Shown in pieces: positions 60,374 to 64,000 of a stretch of 64,000 bases of DNA. This DNA comes from Mycobacterium sp. 852013-50091_SCH5140682 (GTDB taxonomy: Bacteria; Actinomycetota; Actinomycetes; Mycobacteriales; Mycobacteriaceae), in contig NZ_LZTB01000030.1 of the NCBI RefSeq assembly GCF_001665685.1, forward strand, positions 17,761 through 81,760. The letters are read 5' to 3'. A program made the position numbers and the translations under genes. The notes under the pieces were generated by a model. That model had not been told where the DNA came from. It made no database searches and saw only the letters and a program-made list of their open reading frames with translations. Position 1 is the stretch's first letter, and each line of letters opens with the position of its first letter.

Positions 60374-62634
60374 GCCTGCAGCCTGGTCCGAAGCTCGGGC
60401 AGTATCTGTTCACGGATGATCGGCGATAGATCGTGTTCGTCGTCGGAATCGAGATCGAACCAGACGATGTCGGCGATCTCGGCTCTCGCAGAGGGCACCC
60501 CGTCCAGAACGCCGTCGAAGGCGTGGATCTCCAGTTCCACCCCCGGCTCAAACGCTGCCCGGCTGGTAAATACGTCCCAGAATCCGACATCTGACGCCAC
60601 CACACCGAGCTCCTCCTTGAGCTCGCGGTCCAGCGCCTCCGCAGGGGTCTCCCCCGATTCGATGGTCCCGCCGGGCAGGATCAACAAATCTCGGCCGCGC
60701 TTGCGCAGCAACAACAGTCGTCGACCGTCGACCGCCACCAGACCGGCCTTCACGATCCGTCCGGCACCGAGACGCTGAAGCGCTTCCGCCAGTGCCCACA
60801 CCCCGTACATCCACACGAAGGTGAATACCTCGGTGCCAGCGTGGTCCCCACCGTCCCGTGTGGAAGCCGCGTCGGAGTCGGCGACCTGCCGCAGCACCAC
60901 TGCAAGGGCTCGGCCGAACACGTCCCAGGCCTGCTCCGGACGCTCGTCGAGCCACGCCATGGCTCCGAGTGCGACCGCCGCCGCGGTCGGGTGGTGCCAG
61001 GACCGCCAAGCCCCGTGGCCCCCTTTCTTGATGTGCTCGAACGCCTCGTGCTCGCTCTGGAAGTTGTTACGTCGATTGGTCAGCTGCTTGAGCGCGAGAT
61101 CCACCAGGCGGTGATCACGTTCCTCGGCCAGTCCTCGTGCTGCCAACTGCCCGACGAACCACAGCGCCCAGCCGGCCGCGGCTGCACTCGCGGCGGTCCT
61201 GCCGAGCGTGTGCCCGATCTGCTGGTTGATCAGCAGCTGGTCACGGAACTGGATCCAGGTGTCCCGGGGGAATGCATCCAGATTCAGAAGGGCGCCAAAG
61301 GCCATCAGCGACGGGACGACGGCGACCCTGGTGTCATCGGTGAACCTCGCCCAACCAGGTTCGTCGGGGCGTGCCGCTCCGAGCAACCAGTCTCGCCCGT
61401 CCGCAAGGACCTGGGGGATCTCGTCTTTCAGTGCCGCCCACTGCGCCAGCGCCAACAGGCAGAGGGCATGGGTGTGGGTGTTGACCTCACCGATCGTGAC
61501 GCTGAGGAATCCACCGTCGTCGCCCTGCATGCCCACCAGCCAGTCCACCTCGTCGGCTGGTTCATAACCCTGGCCCAGCACGTATTTGGTTGCCGCCAAG
61601 GCGATCAGCCCTTCGGCGGTGTTGGCCGCCCGCGGCGTTCCGTCCGGCGAGAGGCCCCAGTGTGTGGGCATGGCAAGCAGCCGCTGCAACCCTTCTCGGC
61701 AGATATCCCGCTGCTCCGGGATCAGCAGGTCGGGATACTCGCGTAACAACGCCGGGTAGTCGGCCGGGCCTCGCCGTGCCGGGGAATCCGCTTCTGCATC
61801 AGCGAGGTTGACGAACCATTGTGCGACCGTGCGCAATACCGGTCGATGGCCGTCCTTGGCGACGTCGTACGGCGCGATGTCGATACCGTAGTTATCCTCC
61901 AGCCGGGCCCGCAGATCCGGCGTCACGGTGTCGGGAAGCAGGGCCACGTGACGCGGACCGCGTTCCTTGAAATCGCGGCTCAACAGGTCCAGAACGGTCA
62001 GGATGTCGTTGTCTCCCAATCCGTATCCCAGGAAGACCAACTCATAATTGAAGAACAGCGAATAGAGAAAGCGGGACAGCGGCTCGTTGCTCTTGATCTG
62101 CTCGTAGTCGGACGTGCTCAGCACAAATTTGCGGCGGTCCGCGTCACCGTGCAGCTTGAACAGAAACGGCTTGCGCTCGCCGATGGTCGCCAGGCGAGCC
62201 CGGTCATCGGAGAGCAACGCGTCCAGTGGTCTGCGAAAGTGCTTGGCGTAGGCCGACTCCAGCGCGGAATCGTAGTTGGTGGTGATGAAACCGGCGCAGG
62301 GCAACCGGACCAGATAGTCGTACACGCCGAGATCAGCCGGTAGCTCTCCACCGAAGATCTCGTACAACCGCTCGTCGACGCGGTGCCCCATCTTCTGGCG
62401 CAGATACTCACCGCAGCTCAGGTAGTCGTAGGTGGTGAGCAACCCGCGCGCCACAACCGCCTGCTCCACGGACAATCGCTTGACGCTCAGACCGTATTCG
62501 ATGAGGTTCTCGATCATCTCGACCCAGGACGGGAAGCCGAGCGGCCGCGACATTCCCGCCCCGATGAAGAAGACGACCGGCCGCTCGGCCTTGCGCAGGT
62601 GGGCCTCGACGCGGGTGATGTCAGGATGCTCCAT
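60370..62634 (-). CDS. SIR2 / alpha-toroid-like / Nudix three-domain protein
   Basis: A 754-residue fusion. Residues 1-285 are a SIR2-type NAD-binding domain of the SIR2_2 (defence) type: FFIGAGMSRPLGFPSWVEM (GAGMS at 25-29), FITTNYDSALESAY (Asn120), LFKLHGDAD (His162) and LVFLGYGLGDNDIL. Residues about 330-630 are helical with toroid-type repeats like those of terpene cyclases (WLVGMQGDDGGFL, THTHALCLLALAQW, WRSWHHPTAAAVALGAMAWL). Residues 630-754 are a Nudix hydrolase with an unbroken Nudix box (655-679: GGTIESGE...REL.EELGV). It should cleave NAD+ or ADP-ribosyl compounds and process the product. Follows the PfkB gene by 12 bases; base composition is more AT-rich than the backbone. Function not established. 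Confidence 0.85.
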   Translation of the reverse strand: MEHPDITRVEAHLRKAERPVVFFIGAGMSRPLGFPSWVEMIENLIEYGLSVKRLSVEQAVVARGLLTTYDYLSCGEYLRQKMGHRVDERLYEIFGGELPADLGVYDYLVRLPCAGFITTNYDSALESAYAKHFRRPLDALLSDDRARLATIGERKPFLFKLHGDADRRKFVLSTSDYEQIKSNEPLSRFLYSLFFNYELVFLGYGLGDNDILTVLDLLSRDFKERGPRHVALLPDTVTPDLRARLEDNYGIDIAPYDVAKDGHRPVLRTVAQWFVNLADAEADSPARRGPADYPALLREYPDLLIPEQRDICREGLQRLLAMPTHWGLSPDGTPRAANTAEGLIALAATKYVLGQGYEPADEVDWLVGMQGDDGGFLSVTIGEVNTHTHALCLLALAQWAALKDEIPQVLADGRDWLLGAARPDEPGWARFTDDTRVAVVPSLMAFGALLNLDAFPRDTWIQFRDQLLINQQIGHTLGRTAASAAAAGWALWFVGQLAARGLAEERDHRLVDLALKQLTNRRNNFQSEHEAFEHIKKGGHGAWRSWHHPTAAAVALGAMAWLDERPEQAWDVFGRALAVVLRQVADSDAASTRDGGDHAGTEVFTFVWMYGVWALAEALQRLGAGRIVKAGLVAVDGRRLLLLRKRGRDLLILPGGTIESGETPAEALDRELKEELGVVASDVGFWDVFTSRAAFEPGVELEIHAFDGVLDGVPSARAEIADIVWFDLDSDDEHDLSPIIREQILPELRTRLQA

Positions 62635-62646
62635 GATGTGCCTTAT

Positions 62647-63561
62647 TCATGTGTAGTAACGCATTTCGGGGTCGGGGATCTCGGTCGGCCGCATCGGGCC
62701 TGCGGCATTGCGATATCGCAAGACGCCGTCGGCTCGGGAGCGACCGAAAGACTGTGCCGTGGCCATGGCCACCTTCAGGGCCGCGGGCAGATCCTCGCCC
62801 TGGATAACCGCGGCGGCCAGCGCACCGAACGCGACGTCGCCGGCGCCGAGCCAACGTCCGCCCGAAGCCGGCGGAATCTTCTGCGCCAGGTACCAGTCCG
62901 CCGATGCCGGGGCCAAGAGCGCACCCCGATCGGCGAGCGTGACCAACGCCGCGCCTCCGGGCGCCGCCAGGGTGCGCGCCACCCGGGCGATGGAGTCGTC
63001 GTCCCGGTCGCTCAACTGTTGACCGGTGGCGATCCGCAGCTCCTCGAGGTTCAGCCCGACAAAAGTGGGGCGCGGATTCAGTCGGCTGACGACCGGAGCA
63101 CTCAGCGATGCGCTGGTCAATAACCAACTGGCGACCTTGTTGCGGGCGGCTTGCGTGGTGGCCGCCTGCAGAACCGCATGATCGAAGTCGGTACCGATCA
63201 TCGTCGGCGTGCTCACGATCTGCCCGATGATGTCGGGTGTCACCGCAGAGTAGGCACCGCCGGCATCGAACGACTCCGAAATGAGTGACCCGCTGCCGTC
63301 GACGAGAGCCCGGCACACTGGCAAAGATTGCGGCGGAGCAATGGTGTTCCACTCGATGGCGGCAGTGGCCAGGACGTTCGCGAAATAGTCGGAGACGGCC
63401 CCATGATAGCTGGGCGAGAAGAATTCAACGGCGCATCCGGACATCGCCGCGGTCAGTGCGGCATGTAGGCACGTGCCGCCGAAACCGATGGCCCGGTCGC
63501 GGTCTCCGTCGCAGGTGACAATGTCGAGCACCGCAGACCCGAAGACAGCAAGCTCGTGCAC
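62647..63561 (-). CDS. PfkB/ribokinase-family carbohydrate or nucleoside kinase
   Basis: A 304-residue PfkB-family kinase. The substrate-side glycine pair is in AIGFGGTCLHAALTAAMSG (28-29) and the ATP/anion-hole motif is RWLGAGDVAFGALAAAVIQG with catalytic Asp242; VGLNLEELRIATG is the family mid-segment. It phosphorylates the hydroxymethyl group of a sugar or nucleoside. GTG 63561 has GGGGAGG four bases upstream. First gene of a two-gene unit with the SIR2-Nudix fusion, which makes ribose, adenosine or an ADP-ribose breakdown product plausible substrates. Divergent from the FAD oxidase. Confidence 0.83.
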   Translation of the reverse strand: MHELAVFGSAVLDIVTCDGDRDRAIGFGGTCLHAALTAAMSGCAVEFFSPSYHGAVSDYFANVLATAAIEWNTIAPPQSLPVCRALVDGSGSLISESFDAGGAYSAVTPDIIGQIVSTPTMIGTDFDHAVLQAATTQAARNKVASWLLTSASLSAPVVSRLNPRPTFVGLNLEELRIATGQQLSDRDDDSIARVARTLAAPGGAALVTLADRGALLAPASADWYLAQKIPPASGGRWLGAGDVAFGALAAAVIQGEDLPAALKVAMATAQSFGRSRADGVLRYRNAAGPMRPTEIPDPEMRYYT

Positions 63562-63692
63562 AGATCCTCCCCGAGCCGTGTCTGAACTACGTGCCGACGA
63601 CCTCACAAAACTGCAGGTCCGGACGAATCTAGCGGACTCTGGACACCGATGATGGATTTCACCGCGACCCGGCTCGCTCGTAGCATCAAGCC

Positions 63693-63903
63693 GTGACCCA
63701 CACCGCACTGCCTGAGCTGATCTCCGCCCTTCCCGCAGGAGTCGTCGTCACCGACCCGGACATCCTGGCTTCCTACCGGCAGGATCGCGCCGCCGATCCG
63801 GGTGCGGGCACACCCCTGGCGGTGGTGCGGCCGACCCGCACCGAGGAGGTCCAGCAGGTGCTGCGGTGGGCCACCGCGCACAAGGTGGCGGTGGTGCCGC
63901 GCC
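63693..63903 (+). CDS. FAD-linked oxidase (GlcD/Rv1257c-like), 5' fragment
   Basis: Only the first 70 codons are present before the contig is cut by adapter sequence. VTHTALPELISALPAGVVVT, SYRQDRAADPGAGTPLAVV and RPTRTEEVQQVLRWATAHK match the start of the FAD-binding domain of glycolate/D-lactate oxidase-type enzymes; the gene after tap in M. tuberculosis (Rv1257c) begins the same way as I recall. GTG 63693. Reading frame past 63903 is artefactual. Confidence 0.82.
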
Positions 63904-64000
63904 TGTCTCTTATACACATCTCCGAGCCCACGAGACTACGCTGCATCTGGTATGCCGTCGTGTGCTTGAAAAAAAAAAGGGGGGGGGGGGGGGGGGGGGG
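63904..64000. other. Illumina Nextera adapter read-through (not genomic)
   Basis: CTGTCTCTTATACACATCT (63904-63922) is the Tn5 mosaic end used in Nextera libraries; CCGAGCCCACGAGAC (63923-63937) is the read-2 adapter; TACGCTGC (63938-63945) is an 8-base index; 63946-63969 matches the P7 flow-cell sequence with about three errors; then poly-A and poly-G, as produced by two-colour instruments after the insert ends. The contig terminus is therefore an untrimmed read end. Confidence 0.97.

Noticed and set aside
63603..63917. Minus-strand open frame starting MYKRQARHHRH
   Set aside because: The first residues are translated adapter (the MYKRQ start is a known Nextera artefact) and the rest is antisense to the FAD oxidase fragment.
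63904..63922. Tn5 mosaic end as evidence for a natural transposon
   Set aside because: It is followed by Illumina adapter, index and P7 sequence, so it is library-preparation DNA.

Overview
The window is a high-GC mycobacterial chromosome segment, most likely from a rapidly growing species (Mycolicibacterium-like). From memory of the M. tuberculosis H37Rv gene order, the backbone follows the Rv1257c-Rv1286 interval: cysN-cysD-canA, oppBCDA, a GMC oxidoreductase (Rv1279-like), an SbcC/SbcD-like pair (Rv1278/Rv1277), a SixA-like phosphatase, lprC/lprB, the ABC pair Rv1273c/Rv1272c, an Rv1264-like adenylyl cyclase, an Rv1262c-like HIT protein, udgB, tap, and the first 211 bases of an Rv1257c-like FAD oxidase. 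Very short or absent 5' leaders, GTG starts and 4-base gene overlaps are common, as expected for mycobacteria. No search was run; all family names rest on reading motifs.

Layout. 1-3.6 kb: sulfate activation (cysN partial, cysD), an MFS exporter, a thioesterase and carbonic anhydrase. 3.7-12 kb: an insertion between canA and opp, holding two GT39 membrane glycosyltransferases around a GT2-GtrA protein, driven by a TcrX/TcrY-like two-component pair, plus two small exported proteins. 12.2-17.7 kb: the peptide/glutathione-type importer oppBCDA. 17.7-22.3 kb: hydrolase, acyl-CoA dehydrogenase-like flavoprotein, DUF2231 membrane protein and GMC oxidoreductase. 22.3-25.3 kb: an accessory TetR / NCS1 permease / metallo-beta-lactamase-fold cassette with a clear operator. 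25.3-34.6 kb: conserved backbone (SbcC/D-like, SixA, lprC/lprB, heterodimeric ABC exporter-type pair).

34.7-38.2 kb: five translationally coupled genes encode two O6-alkylguanine methyltransferases, an ECF sigma factor, a 2-oxoglutarate oxygenase and a free-standing Ada zinc-domain protein: a compact alkylation-damage module. 38.2-44 kb: a copper island (CopA, an exported partner, CopZ, a response regulator/kinase pair and a DUF305 protein) with a CsoR-type palindrome in the shared promoter. 45.2-50.3 kb: an acetoin/2,3-butanediol catabolic module (GAF regulator, SDR, zinc alcohol dehydrogenase, flavin monooxygenase) with paired GGGTTGCA operator-like repeats. 50.4-60.4 kb: DNA glycosylases, a frameshifted 13E12-type HNH gene, an AraC regulator, an orphan mbtM-like ligase, HIT, LLM flavoprotein, udgB and tap.

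60.4-63.6 kb is the best candidate for an undescribed system: a PfkB-family kinase followed after 12 nt by a 754-residue fusion of a SIR2 domain, an alpha-toroid-like middle region and a complete C-terminal Nudix domain, inserted between tap and the Rv1257c-like gene. It looks like an NAD+/ADP-ribose-acting conflict or signalling system. Bases 63904-64000 are not biological: they are Illumina Nextera adapter read-through, ending in poly-A and poly-G, so the contig ends there.
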